Positions 1-8,668 of a DNA stretch of 64,000 nt are shown in pieces (the stretch's first letter is position 1; each line of letters opens with the position of its first letter). The notes beneath the pieces are model-generated. The model did not search any database, was not told where the DNA came from, and worked only from the letters and a program-made list of their open reading frames with translations. Position numbers and translations under genes: made by a program. Source of the DNA: an uncultured Sphingomonadaceae bacterium (lineage in GTDB: Bacteria > Pseudomonadota > Alphaproteobacteria > Sphingomonadales > Sphingomonadaceae); the NCBI GenBank assembly GCA_947499975.1, contig CANMQE010000006.1:62001-126000 (forward strand). The letters are read 5' to 3'.

Positions 1-777
1 CAGGTCGCCCGCATCAGCCACCAGGGCATCAATCGCGAACATCCCCTGCTGGGTGCTACCCTGCCCGATGGCGCGCGCATCCAGTTCTGCGGCCCGCCTG
101 CCACCCGCAAGCACTGGGCGATGGCGATTCGCCGTCATCGCCGCCTCGATCTGCCGCTGGATGCGTATGACGCCGGCCCGCTTGTCACGGAGAGCGAGGC
201 AGACCTGCCCGACCCGCAGAGCGAGCCCATTCCCTTCCTGCGCGCAGCGATCCGCGCAAGGAAGACGATCCTGATTTCCGGTGGCACCAGCACCGGCAAG
301 ACCACGTTCCTCAACGCCATGCTGGGCGAAATCCCGCGAGACGAACGCGTGGTGCTGGTGGAAGACACGCCCGAACTGAAATTCCCCGGTGCCAACGCCG
401 TTGGCCTCGTGGCGGTGAAGGGCGAACTTGGCGAGGCCAAGGTGACCGCCAATGAACTGCTGCAATCCGCGCTGCGGCTAAGGCCCGACCGTATCGTGCT
501 GGGAGAACTTCGCGGCAGCGAGAGCGTATCCTTCCTGCGCGCGATCAACACCGGCCATCCCGGCAGTTTCTCCACCATCCACGCCAACTCCCTGCGCGGC
601 GCGCTGGAGCAATTGGGGCTGATGGTGATGCAGACCGGTATCGGCCTCACCCGCAGCGACACAATCGCCTATGCCGCCAGCGTGATTGACGTGATCGTGC
701 AGCTGGACCGTACGAAGGGAAAGCGCGGGATTTCCGCCATTTCGCGCGCCAAGGATCTGGTGGAAACCTGGAATTGA
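1..777 (+). CDS. virB11: VirB11-type type IV secretion ATPase, 3' part
   Basis: The reading frame is open from base 1, so the start lies upstream of the window; 258 residues are visible. It carries the usual signatures of the VirB11/CpaF hexameric traffic ATPases: a Walker A loop (GGTSTGKTT) near visible residue 95, an Asp box (VEDTPEL), a Walker B region (RPDRIVLGELRG) and a His box (GHPGSFSTIHANS). The N-terminal stretch LLGATLPDGARIQ also fits VirB11. The protein would act at the cytoplasmic face of the inner membrane, powering a type IV secretion or conjugation channel. Nothing downstream belongs to such a system, so this is probably the last gene of a cluster lying to the left. A CpaF pilus ATPase is the alternative. 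Confidence 0.85.
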   Translation, partial: QVARISHQGINREHPLLGATLPDGARIQFCGPPATRKHWAMAIRRHRRLDLPLDAYDAGPLVTESEADLPDPQSEPIPFLRAAIRARKTILISGGTSTGKTTFLNAMLGEIPRDERVVLVEDTPELKFPGANAVGLVAVKGELGEAKVTANELLQSALRLRPDRIVLGELRGSESVSFLRAINTGHPGSFSTIHANSLRGALEQLGLMVMQTGIGLTRSDTIAYAASVIDVIVQLDRTKGKRGISAISRAKDLVETWN

Positions 778-839
778 CCGGCACGCGCTGACGGATTTTC
801 CGTCGGCCTGCATACCATTCTGATATTTTTCGAGGCAAG

Positions 840-3020
840 ATGAGCACCGCCCCCGATTCCATCGACCCCATCGATCCAGACGCGCTTTCCGCCGAGGAAC
901 GCTATTTCAACCGCGAGCTTTCCTGGCTTTCCTTCAACGAGCGGGTTCTGGCCGAGGCCAGTCGCAGCGGATACCCCTTACTGGAACGGCTGCGCTTCCT
1001 CTCGATCTCGGGCCACAATCTCGACGAGTTCATGATGATCCGCGTTGCCGGGCTTGCCGGGCAGGTGCGCAGCGAGATTTCCGAGATGTCGCTGGACGGG
1101 CGCACGCCGAAACAGCAGCTTTCCGCGATCACCAGGAAATACCGCGAACTCGAAGAACGCCAGCAGACTATCCTTACGCAATTGCGTCCCCTGCTGGCGG
1201 AGCAGGGCATCCACATCAAGGGCGAGGAGCGGCTGGATACCGCTGCAGAAGAATGGCTGCGGCAATACTTCCTCGATCACATCATGCCGGTGATCACACC
1301 GCAAGCGCTGGACCCTGCGCACCCCTTCCCCTTCGTGGCCAATCTGGGCATCGGCGCGCTGTTCAACCTCACGCGGGAGGAAGATGGCAGCCAGCTGGTG
1401 GAAATGGTGTTGATACCCGGCGCCCTGCCCCGGTTTGTGCGCATTCCAGAGAGCGTGACAGGGCAGGAGGCGATCTACATCGCGACGGAACGGCTGGTGG
1501 TGCGCTACGCAACGCTGCTGTTCCCCGGCTTCCAGATCACGGGTGACGGCGTGTTCCGCGTGCTGCGCGACAGCGATATCGAGATCGAGGAAGAGGCCGA
1601 GGATCTGGTCCGCTATTTCCGCAGCGCCATCCAGCGCCGCCGCCGCGGGCAGGTGATCATGCTGGAGATCGACGAGAGCTTCGACGCGCAGGCAGAGGAA
1701 CTGCTGCGCGAAAAGCTGGGTTTGCAGCAGGCGTTCATCACCAAGACGATCGGGATGCTGGGCATCGCCGGGCTGGACGAGGTGGTGAAGGAAGACCGGC
1801 CAGATCTGAAATTCACGCCCTATACCCCCCGCTACCCGGAACGGGTGATGGAGCACGACGGCGATGTTTTTGCCGCCATCCATGAGAAGGACATGGTGAT
1901 CCATCACCCCTACGAAAGTTTCGAGGTGGTGGTGGATTTCCTGCGGCAGGCGGCGAATGATCCCAATGTCATCTCGATCAAGCAGGCGCTTTACCGCGCA
2001 GGCCAGCAATCGCCCGTTATCAACGCGCTTTGCGCCGCGGCGGAGAACGGCAAGTCCGTCACTGCCGTGGTGGAACTGAAGGCGCGTTTCGACGAAGAGC
2101 AGAATCTGAAATGGGCGGGCGAACTTGAGCGATCGGGCGTGCAGGTGATCTACGGCTTCATCGACTGGAAGACACACGCCAAGGTCAGCCTGGTGGTGCG
2201 GCAGGAGGAAGGCGGCTATCGCACCTACTGCCATTTCGGCACCGGCAACTATCACCCCGTCACCACCAGGAGCTACACCGATCTCAGCTATTTCACCGCC
2301 GATCCGGCGCTGGCGCGCGATGCCTCCAGGCTATTCAATTTCATCACCGGTTATGTGGAGCCGGAGAAGCTGGAAGAGGTCTCCATCTCCCCGCTGAACC
2401 TGCGTGACAAGTTGCTGGCGGATATCGATGCAGAAATCGCCTTCGCCCGGGCCGGCAAACCGGCCACGATCTGGTGGAAGTTGAACCAGATCACCGAGAA
2501 AACCGTAATCGATAAGCTCTACGAAGCCAGCCAGGCGGGCGTGCAGGTGGTCATCGTGTGCCGCGGCATCTGTTGCCTGCGCCCGGGCGTTCCCGGCCTC
2601 TCTGACAACATCACCGTGAAATCGATCATCGGCCGCTTTCTGGAGCATAGCCGCATCTACGCGTTCGGCAATGGAGAGACCCTGCCCAGCGGCAAGGCGA
2701 AGGTTTCGATCGCCAGTGCCGACGTAATGGATCGCAACCTCTACCGCCGGGTGGAAGCGATGGTGCCCATCTCCAACGACACCGTGCACGATCAGGTTCT
2801 GGAGCAGGTGCTGCTGGCCAATCTGCTGGATACGGAGCGAAGCTGGCTGCTGGATGGCGAAACGGGGGAATACCACCGGGTCAAAAGTGACGACGGGGTT
2901 GAGGGCGACGGCTTCAACTGCCACGAATACTTCATGACCAATCCATCCCTGTCCGGTCGCGGAGACGCGCTGAAGGAAGATCGCGTGCCCAACCTGTCCC
3001 TGCGCAAGGGAGCGGCATGA
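840..3020 (+). CDS. ppk1: Polyphosphate kinase 1
   Basis: This 726-residue protein has the size and order of PPK1. The N-terminal region begins with the typical RYFNRELSWLSFNERVLAEA. The head and two catalytic phospholipase-D-like domains follow. The segment DWKTHAKVSLVVR holds the His (H446) that is phosphorylated in the family, followed by HFGTGNYHP. It reversibly transfers the ATP gamma phosphate to inorganic polyphosphate. The stop overlaps the start of the next gene (exopolyphosphatase) by four bases (ATGA), so synthesis and breakdown of polyphosphate are translationally coupled. The start at 840 has a purine-rich GAGGCAAG leader. Confidence 0.97.
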   Translation: MSTAPDSIDPIDPDALSAEERYFNRELSWLSFNERVLAEASRSGYPLLERLRFLSISGHNLDEFMMIRVAGLAGQVRSEISEMSLDGRTPKQQLSAITRKYRELEERQQTILTQLRPLLAEQGIHIKGEERLDTAAEEWLRQYFLDHIMPVITPQALDPAHPFPFVANLGIGALFNLTREEDGSQLVEMVLIPGALPRFVRIPESVTGQEAIYIATERLVVRYATLLFPGFQITGDGVFRVLRDSDIEIEEEAEDLVRYFRSAIQRRRRGQVIMLEIDESFDAQAEELLREKLGLQQAFITKTIGMLGIAGLDEVVKEDRPDLKFTPYTPRYPERVMEHDGDVFAAIHEKDMVIHHPYESFEVVVDFLRQAANDPNVISIKQALYRAGQQSPVINALCAAAENGKSVTAVVELKARFDEEQNLKWAGELERSGVQVIYGFIDWKTHAKVSLVVRQEEGGYRTYCHFGTGNYHPVTTRSYTDLSYFTADPALARDASRLFNFITGYVEPEKLEEVSISPLNLRDKLLADIDAEIAFARAGKPATIWWKLNQITEKTVIDKLYEASQAGVQVVIVCRGICCLRPGVPGLSDNITVKSIIGRFLEHSRIYAFGNGETLPSGKAKVSIASADVMDRNLYRRVEAMVPISNDTVHDQVLEQVLLANLLDTERSWLLDGETGEYHRVKSDDGVEGDGFNCHEYFMTNPSLSGRGDALKEDRVPNLSLRKGAA

Positions 3021-4528
3021 CCGCTTCTTCCCCGAAACGCAGCACCGCGAAGATCGAGGTGCCGGATCGGGCAGTTATCGATATCGGTTCCAACACGGTG
3101 CGACTGGTCGTCTATTCGGGCCCGCGCCGCGCGCCCAATGTGTGGCTGAACGAGAAAGTCACCGCGCGACTGGGCCGCGATCTGGCGGAAACCGGCTCAA
3201 TTCCCGAAGAAGCATCCGAGATGGCGCTGGCAGGGCTTACCCGCTTTGCCGCCATCCTGCGCGATCTGGGGGTTGAGGATGTGGCCACCGTTGCCACTGC
3301 CGCTGCGCGCGATGCTGCAAACGGCCCGCAATTCATCGAGGCCGTTCGCGCGCTGAGGCTGGAGCCACGCGTCCTTGCCGGAGAGGAAGAGGCGAAAACG
3401 TCGGCGATGGGCGTGATCGGCGCATTCCCGGGCGCTGCGGGCGTGGTTGCGGATCTGGGTGGCGGCAGTCTGGAACTGGTCGCCGTCGAGAACGGCGATT
3501 GCCACGATGGTGTCAGCCTGCCGCTCGGCACCCTGCGCCTGCCGGCCCTTCGCGAAGGTGGATCGGAAGCATTTCGCAAGGCGGTGAAGAAGCATTTGCG
3601 TTTGGCCAGTTGGGCGAAGAAACAGGGCGGCCCGCTTTACCTGGTGGGCGGCACGTGGCGCGCACTGGCCAACTACGCCATGCACAAGGCGGATTATCCG
3701 ATGCAGGATCCGCAGGCCTTCACCTTCACCCCCAAAGAAGCGGCGCAGGTTGCCAAGAAGCTGGCCAAGGCCGATCCCGATGCGCTCTCATCCATCAGCG
3801 ACATCTCTTCCAACCGTGCATCCGGCCTGCCCGACGCCGCCGCCATGCTACAGGTGATGCTGGATGAACTGAAACCGGCAGAGCTGGTGATTTCAGCTTG
3901 GGGACTGCGCGAAGGGTTGCTGTTCTCGCGGCTGAGCGAACCTGCACGAGAGCAGGATCCGCTGCTGTCCGCCGTTACCCATTTCACCGCCCCGCGCGGT
4001 GCGGACATTACCAGCGCAACGCTGGAAATGGCTTGGACTGCCGACGCGATCGACGAGCGCAACAGGGGCAGCGAACGCATACGTCTCGCCGCCACCCTGC
4101 TGGCAGGGGCCACCGCGCGGATAGAGCCGAACATGCGCATCGGCCACGCGACGGACTGGGCGCTGGAGAAACGCTGGGTGGGGCTGGATCACACGGGGCG
4201 CGCGATGATCGCCCAGTCCCTGCAGGCAAGCTGCGGCCAGCCCAAGATCGAGGAAAGCTACCTGCGCATGGCGAGCGAGCAGCAGTTGCAGCGTGCTTCC
4301 GCCTGGGGTCTTGCCAATCGCCTGTGCCGCAAGATCGGCGCTGGCACGCGCATTTCCCTGCTGGGCAGCAGCCTGAGGCGTGAGGGCAATACGCTGGTGC
4401 TGCGCTTCGATGAAAGCCGTGCCCACATGATGGTGGATGCCGTGGGGAGTGAGCTCGCGAACCTTGCCGAATGGATCGGGCTGAAACACGAAATGAAAGT
4501 GGGCGAGGTAAACGGCGCCGCCCACTGA
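3017..4528 (+). CDS. ppx: Exopolyphosphatase, Ppx/GppA family
   Basis: A 503-residue Ppx/GppA phosphatase of the ASKHA fold. The phosphate-1 loop is DIGSNTVRLVVYSG near residue 22 and the second glycine-rich loop is DLGGGSLELVAV near residue 148. A C-terminal helical region of about 200 residues, as in long Ppx enzymes, follows. It releases phosphate from polyphosphate, or hydrolyses pppGpp. The overlap with ppk1 makes polyphosphate the more likely substrate. It converges on the next gene with only 8 bases between the stops. Confidence 0.93.
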   Translation: MTASSPKRSTAKIEVPDRAVIDIGSNTVRLVVYSGPRRAPNVWLNEKVTARLGRDLAETGSIPEEASEMALAGLTRFAAILRDLGVEDVATVATAAARDAANGPQFIEAVRALRLEPRVLAGEEEAKTSAMGVIGAFPGAAGVVADLGGGSLELVAVENGDCHDGVSLPLGTLRLPALREGGSEAFRKAVKKHLRLASWAKKQGGPLYLVGGTWRALANYAMHKADYPMQDPQAFTFTPKEAAQVAKKLAKADPDALSSISDISSNRASGLPDAAAMLQVMLDELKPAELVISAWGLREGLLFSRLSEPAREQDPLLSAVTHFTAPRGADITSATLEMAWTADAIDERNRGSERIRLAATLLAGATARIEPNMRIGHATDWALEKRWVGLDHTGRAMIAQSLQASCGQPKIEESYLRMASEQQLQRASAWGLANRLCRKIGAGTRISLLGSSLRREGNTLVLRFDESRAHMMVDAVGSELANLAEWIGLKHEMKVGEVNGAAH

Positions 4529-4536
4529 CACGGCCT

Positions 4537-5100
4537 CTACACGTCGTCGAAAGGATCCTTCGCCTGCTCCGAAAACGGCCGCGTGTCCGCCGGATCGCTG
4601 CGATAGGGCGGCCGTTGCGGCAGGCTGCGGTCGCCTTTCCACGGCACCTGGTCCACCTCTGTCCAGGCGTTCACTGTCAGGCGCCAGAATTTCCAGAGCC
4701 CGTTTTCCTTCACCAGCCGATCGTCCCGCGTGCCGATTCCGAATACGAAATTGGTGCGGTAATCGGCATTCCACTGCAGGATCTGGAAAAAGCAGCGCAC
4801 CCGCGCGCCTTCTGGCCGGGGGTCCATGATGAACTGGTTCATGATGTGCTGGCGGCCATACCACCAGTGCTGCCGATCGTACCACAGGCTGCGCAGGTTC
4901 TGACGGATCGCATCGTGGCCCTTCACCCTGCCCTGCCACAGGTGATCGAATTCGGCATCGCTGGCGAATGTGCCGATGGCCTGTTCCTCATCTGCCAGAT
5001 CGATCCCCCAGCAATAGCGCGCGTAAAGCTCCTCGATCTCGCCGCGATCCTGCGCAGGCATAACCTGCGGAACACCACTCGGCCAACAATCGCTCATCAT
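4537..5100 (-). CDS. NTF2/SnoaL-like protein next to a carotenoid oxygenase
   Basis: This 187-residue protein has the cone-shaped NTF2/SnoaL fold signature: IEELYARYCWGIDLADEEQAI, then a segment on decreasing exposure (WQGRVKGHDAIRQ), then a C-terminal sheet. It resembles ring-hydroxylating dioxygenase beta-type or SnoaL-like proteins, but no dioxygenase alpha subunit is nearby. It is divergent from the isoeugenol/lignostilbene-type oxygenase starting 58 bases away and may share its promoter. Two ATGs stand in tandem at 5100 and 5097; an AGGGGAATC leader precedes both. In sphingomonads a protein of this fold (LdpA) removes formaldehyde from diarylpropanes to make lignostilbenes. A related lyase role is possible here but is inference. 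Confidence 0.75.
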   Translation of the reverse strand: MMSDCWPSGVPQVMPAQDRGEIEELYARYCWGIDLADEEQAIGTFASDAEFDHLWQGRVKGHDAIRQNLRSLWYDRQHWWYGRQHIMNQFIMDPRPEGARVRCFFQILQWNADYRTNFVFGIGTRDDRLVKENGLWKFWRLTVNAWTEVDQVPWKGDRSLPQRPPYRSDPADTRPFSEQAKDPFDDV

Positions 5101-5158
5101 GATTCCCCTTGCACTTCTTCTCTACCTATCGTTGACTATGTCTATACAGGAGATTGCG

Positions 5159-6577
5159 ATGCCGGAAACCTTTCACACTTTCGCCAGCTTCGGATTGCAG
5201 GAGCGCAAGCCCATGCGGTTCGAGGCGGACGTCTATGAATGCGAAGTCGAGGGCGAGATACCGCCGGAACTGGAGGGTTCCTACTATCGCAGCGGCGGAG
5301 ACCGGCAGTATCCCAGCCTGGAGGACGATGTGATCCTGAATGGCGATGGCATGGTCAGCGCCTTCCACTTCGAGGACGGGCACGTATCCTTTCGCAGCCG
5401 CTATGTGCAGACCGAGCGCCTGAAGGCGGAGCGCGAGGCACGGCGGCGGCTGTACGGCCATTACCGCAACAAGCACACAGACGACCCCAGCGTCTCCAAC
5501 CTTCCCCAGCGCGACAACACCGGCAACACCTACGCCTTCGAACACAACGGCAAGCTGTATGCATTGCGCGAGGATTCGCATCCCTACCAGCTGGATCTCG
5601 ACACGCTGGAGACGCTGGACGTGGGCGATTTCGGCGATCTGAAATCTACCGCTCTCACCGCGCATCCCAAGATCGATCCCATTACCGGTGAGTGGTGGAG
5701 CTATGGCGTATTCGCCAACGGCGAGGTGAGCACAAGGGCCAGCCTGCACGTGTTCGACGAGAACGGCACACTGGTGCGGGAGCAGATGTTCGACACGCCC
5801 TATCCCGGCCTCAGCCATGATTGGGGCGTCACGCGGGAGCATCTGATTTTCCCCATCATGCCATTGGTGGCGGATGAAGCGCGCCTTCGCGAAGGCGGCG
5901 CCTATTACCAGTACGATCCCGATCTGCCCGGCAAGTGGGGGGTGATGCCGCGCGATGGCGATCCGGCGCGCGATATGCGCTGGTTCGACATTCCTGGCCT
6001 GGTGATGGGCCACGTGATGAATGCCTTCACCGATGGCGACACCGTGATCATCGACACCCCCGCCTCGCCTGGAAACTGCTTCAGCTTCTTCGCCGACAAG
6101 AACGGCGAGTTTCCCACCATGCCCGAGACGATCACCCAGATGACCCGCATCATGATCGACCTCTCGAAATCCGATGCGGAGGCCGTCAGCCTGCACCCGG
6201 TGGAAGGCGCGCTGGGCGACATGCCCCGGATTGACGATCGCTTTGCCATGCAGGAACATTCCATCGGCTATTTCGCTCTGCGCGATTTCCCGCAGATGGG
6301 CGTGGGCCAGATCGTGTGGAACGATCCCGGAAGCGCGCCCGAATTGCGCGTTCACGCCTTGCAGGGTGCCGCCGCGCAGGAGCCCGTTTTCGTGCCGCGC
6401 AGCGCCGATGCCGCAGAGGGTGACGGCTTCATCCTCACCGTGGTCGACCGGTTCGAGGAAAAGCGCGCGGACCTGCTCATCCTTGACGGGAACGACGTGA
6501 GCAAGCCGCCGCTTGCCACCGTCAAGCTGCCCTTTGCCATGCCGATGGCATTCCACGGGTGCTGGGTGCCGCGCTAA
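5159..6577 (+). CDS. Carotenoid-oxygenase-family dioxygenase, isoeugenol/lignostilbene-cleaving type (variant active site)
   Basis: A 472-residue member of the RPE65/carotenoid cleavage family. The four iron-binding His of the seven-bladed propeller are visible: H169 (TAHPKID), H220 (LSHDW), H285 (GHVMNAF) and H466 (FHGCW). Overall it looks most like isoeugenol monooxygenase and lignostilbene dioxygenases, for example the late segment AAQEPVFVPRSADAAEGDG. Such enzymes split a C=C bond beside a 4-hydroxyphenyl ring, giving aldehydes such as vanillin. I chose the ATG at 5159 because AGGAG lies six bases before it; in-frame upstream starts exist. The family Tyr is present (Y102), but the family Lys that binds the phenol is replaced by Arg (R137), so the substrate may differ. 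Confidence 0.87.
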   Translation: MPETFHTFASFGLQERKPMRFEADVYECEVEGEIPPELEGSYYRSGGDRQYPSLEDDVILNGDGMVSAFHFEDGHVSFRSRYVQTERLKAEREARRRLYGHYRNKHTDDPSVSNLPQRDNTGNTYAFEHNGKLYALREDSHPYQLDLDTLETLDVGDFGDLKSTALTAHPKIDPITGEWWSYGVFANGEVSTRASLHVFDENGTLVREQMFDTPYPGLSHDWGVTREHLIFPIMPLVADEARLREGGAYYQYDPDLPGKWGVMPRDGDPARDMRWFDIPGLVMGHVMNAFTDGDTVIIDTPASPGNCFSFFADKNGEFPTMPETITQMTRIMIDLSKSDAEAVSLHPVEGALGDMPRIDDRFAMQEHSIGYFALRDFPQMGVGQIVWNDPGSAPELRVHALQGAAAQEPVFVPRSADAAEGDGFILTVVDRFEEKRADLLILDGNDVSKPPLATVKLPFAMPMAFHGCWVPR

Positions 6578-6672
6578 CTCGGCAAAGTGGGCGTTCTGGC
6601 GCTTTTCATCGCTGCGTTCTCCGGTTCAACCTCCAAGAAATTGGCGGGCAGATCGCAAAAAACCCGGCCGCG

Positions 6673-7554
6673 CTATTGCGCGACGCGCTGCACGAATCCT
6701 GCCACCATGTGCTCCGTCTCTGCCTGGTCGCTGCCGATGGAGAGGCCCGGCGTCAGGTGGTTGTGGCCCGAGAGATAGTGCATTTCGGGAAGCCGTCCCT
6801 TGGTGGCGATCCATTGCGCGACGAGTTGCGCGGCCTGCTTCTGGAAATCGTCGGGATCGAATTCCGCCAAGCTGAACTGCATCGGCACTTCGCTTGCCAG
6901 CAATCCTGCGAGCGCCGAAGCCGGGCCCCAGCCTTTCACGTCGTCGCCGTAATAGGCCTTGTTGAAATCGTTATGCGCGCTGGTGGTGGTATCGTAAATT
7001 CCGCTGAGGAAAACGGCACCTGCAATCGCGTTTTCCGCCTCGCTTGCATGATCGCGTGCGTGGGCGAGATAATTGGCAATGTGGCTCGCGCCGGCGCTCT
7101 GCCCCATCAGCACGATCTTCGCGGGATCGCCGCCGTGCTCCGCGATGTTCGCGCGCAACCATTCCACCGCCAACTGCATGTCCTCCACCCCGCTAGGGAA
7201 GCGGTTTGCGGGCGCAAGGCGATAGGTCATAGTCACGCCGACCCATCCCATACGGGCGGCAAAATCACCGATGTTGGAATAGAAGGGGGAGCCTTCGGTG
7301 TGCTTGTCCCCCATCATGAAACCGCCGCCATGCAGATACACCAGAACAGGGGCGCCGGATGGAGAACCTATCGTGAAGATATCCAGCCGCTGCCGCTCGT
7401 TCGGCCCGTAATTTAGGTCTCTCTGCACTTTGGTATCGGCAGAAAGACCCTTGTTGATGCCCGCCATCATGGCCTGCGTGCCGCCCAGCAAATCAGGCGA
7501 AAGCTCCGTTCCCAGCGCTTCGATCTTCGTGCGCAGTTCAGGCGTCATCGGCAT
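6673..7554 (-). CDS. Alpha/beta hydrolase, carboxylesterase/HSL-like
   Basis: A 293-residue esterase with the oxyanion motif HGGG (from H75) and the nucleophile elbow GQSAG (S153), typical of hormone-sensitive-lipase-like and bacterial carboxylesterases. A catalytic His is probably in the GHNHLTPG segment near the C-terminus. There is no signal peptide, so it is cytosolic. It is the last gene of the minus-strand unit TonB receptor - aldehyde dehydrogenase - alcohol dehydrogenase - esterase, and its start lies inside the end of the dehydrogenase gene (17-base overlap). It may hydrolyse an aryl or feruloyl-type ester to feed the two dehydrogenases; the substrate is not shown by the sequence. 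Confidence 0.88.
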   Translation of the reverse strand: MPMTPELRTKIEALGTELSPDLLGGTQAMMAGINKGLSADTKVQRDLNYGPNERQRLDIFTIGSPSGAPVLVYLHGGGFMMGDKHTEGSPFYSNIGDFAARMGWVGVTMTYRLAPANRFPSGVEDMQLAVEWLRANIAEHGGDPAKIVLMGQSAGASHIANYLAHARDHASEAENAIAGAVFLSGIYDTTTSAHNDFNKAYYGDDVKGWGPASALAGLLASEVPMQFSLAEFDPDDFQKQAAQLVAQWIATKGRLPEMHYLSGHNHLTPGLSIGSDQAETEHMVAGFVQRVAQ

Positions 7555-8668
7555 TCTCCATCAGCAGGACAGGCTTGATCGCCGCGCCCGATTCCGCATC
7601 GGCCCACGCGCGATCGATCTCGGCGAAGGGGTAATATCTGATCATCCTGTCGAACGGCAGGCGCCCCTGCTGCCAGTATTGTGCAAGCTGCGGCAGGAAG
7701 GTTTGCGGGTTGGCATCACCGCCCAGAATGCCGCGAAGCTGCCGCCCCCCTGCCAGCATGGCAAACATGTGCGGCGACCAAGGCCCGTCTTTCCCCGGCA
7801 GCGGCGCGGCCACGAAACCGGCGGTTCCGTTCATGGCCAGAATATCCAGCGCCAGTGTGTGAATGGCCTGTGCGTTGGTGGTGTTGAAAGTGAAATCCAT
7901 GCCGCGCCCCGTCACCTTGCGGATGGCGCCCGCCAGATCGTCCTGATCGCCCCGCAGGCAATCCGTCGCGCCGAATTCACGGGCCAGTTCCAGCCGATCG
8001 TCCGACAGGTCTACCGCCACGATCCGCTTCGCGCCCACCAGCTTTGCCGCCATCACGGCAGAGAGGCCCACGCCGCCGGTGCCCAGCACCGCAATGGTGT
8101 CGCCAAAGCCGACTTTCAGCGCCTCGATCACGCCGCCAGCGCCCGTCACCACGCCGCAGCCCAGCGGGCCGAGCATTTTGAGCGGCAGCGCCTTGTCCAT
8201 CTTCACCGCCGTGCGCTGTGGCACGATGGCATGGCTGGCAAAGCTGGACTGGCCGAAGAAATGCGAATGGACCTTCTTATCGCCTTCGCCTCCGGCGTCA
8301 CACAGCGCGGTGGAGCCATCCAGCCGCTGGCCGCCGAAGCACAGCGGCATGGCAAGATCGCAATAGGTGGGCCGCCCAGCCAGGCACGATGAGCACCGGC
8401 CGCAAGAACTGCCGGAAAGGATCACGTGATCGCCCACGGCAAAGCCCGAGACGCCCTCGCCCAGTTCCTCCACCACGCCAGCGCCTTCGTGCCCCAACAC
8501 GATAGGCTGGGGGGAGTGCCTGCCGGGATGTTCGTGCAGATCGGTGTGGCAGATGCCGGTCGCGACAAGGCGGATGCGCATTTCGCCGGCGCGCGGGCTT
8601 TCCTGTTCCAGCGATACGATCTCCGGCGCGTCGGCCCCGCGGCCGGAAAGGGCGGCGGTGATCTTCAT
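7538..8668 (-). CDS. Zinc-dependent alcohol dehydrogenase, aryl-alcohol (XylB) type
   Basis: A 376-residue MDR-superfamily NAD-dependent dehydrogenase. Catalytic zinc ligands are C40 (TGICHTDLH) and H60 (GHEGAG), with a third Cys in GPLGCGVVTGAG. The structural-zinc lobe has C89, C92, C95 and C103. The Rossmann loop is GTGGVGLSAVMAAK. The pattern is close to benzyl/aryl-alcohol dehydrogenases rather than to short-chain ethanol enzymes. It overlaps the upstream aldehyde dehydrogenase by four bases, which argues for sequential oxidation of an alcohol to an acid by coupled genes. Confidence 0.9.
   Translation of the reverse strand: MKITAALSGRGADAPEIVSLEQESPRAGEMRIRLVATGICHTDLHEHPGRHSPQPIVLGHEGAGVVEELGEGVSGFAVGDHVILSGSSCGRCSSCLAGRPTYCDLAMPLCFGGQRLDGSTALCDAGGEGDKKVHSHFFGQSSFASHAIVPQRTAVKMDKALPLKMLGPLGCGVVTGAGGVIEALKVGFGDTIAVLGTGGVGLSAVMAAKLVGAKRIVAVDLSDDRLELAREFGATDCLRGDQDDLAGAIRKVTGRGMDFTFNTTNAQAIHTLALDILAMNGTAGFVAAPLPGKDGPWSPHMFAMLAGGRQLRGILGGDANPQTFLPQLAQYWQQGRLPFDRMIRYYPFAEIDRAWADAESGAAIKPVLLMENADDA

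Noticed and set aside
978..2255. A 425-codon minus-strand frame inside ppk1
   Set aside because: Antisense shadow of an unmistakable polyphosphate kinase; no recognisable protein features.
4537..5100. Ring-hydroxylating dioxygenase beta subunit
   Set aside because: The fold is compatible, but no Rieske alpha subunit, ferredoxin or reductase gene is present, so a stand-alone NTF2-like protein is the safer reading.
5126..6556. A 476-codon minus-strand frame opposite the first carotenoid oxygenase
   Set aside because: Mirror frame of a gene with four conserved iron ligands; low-complexity translation, no ribosome site and no motif.
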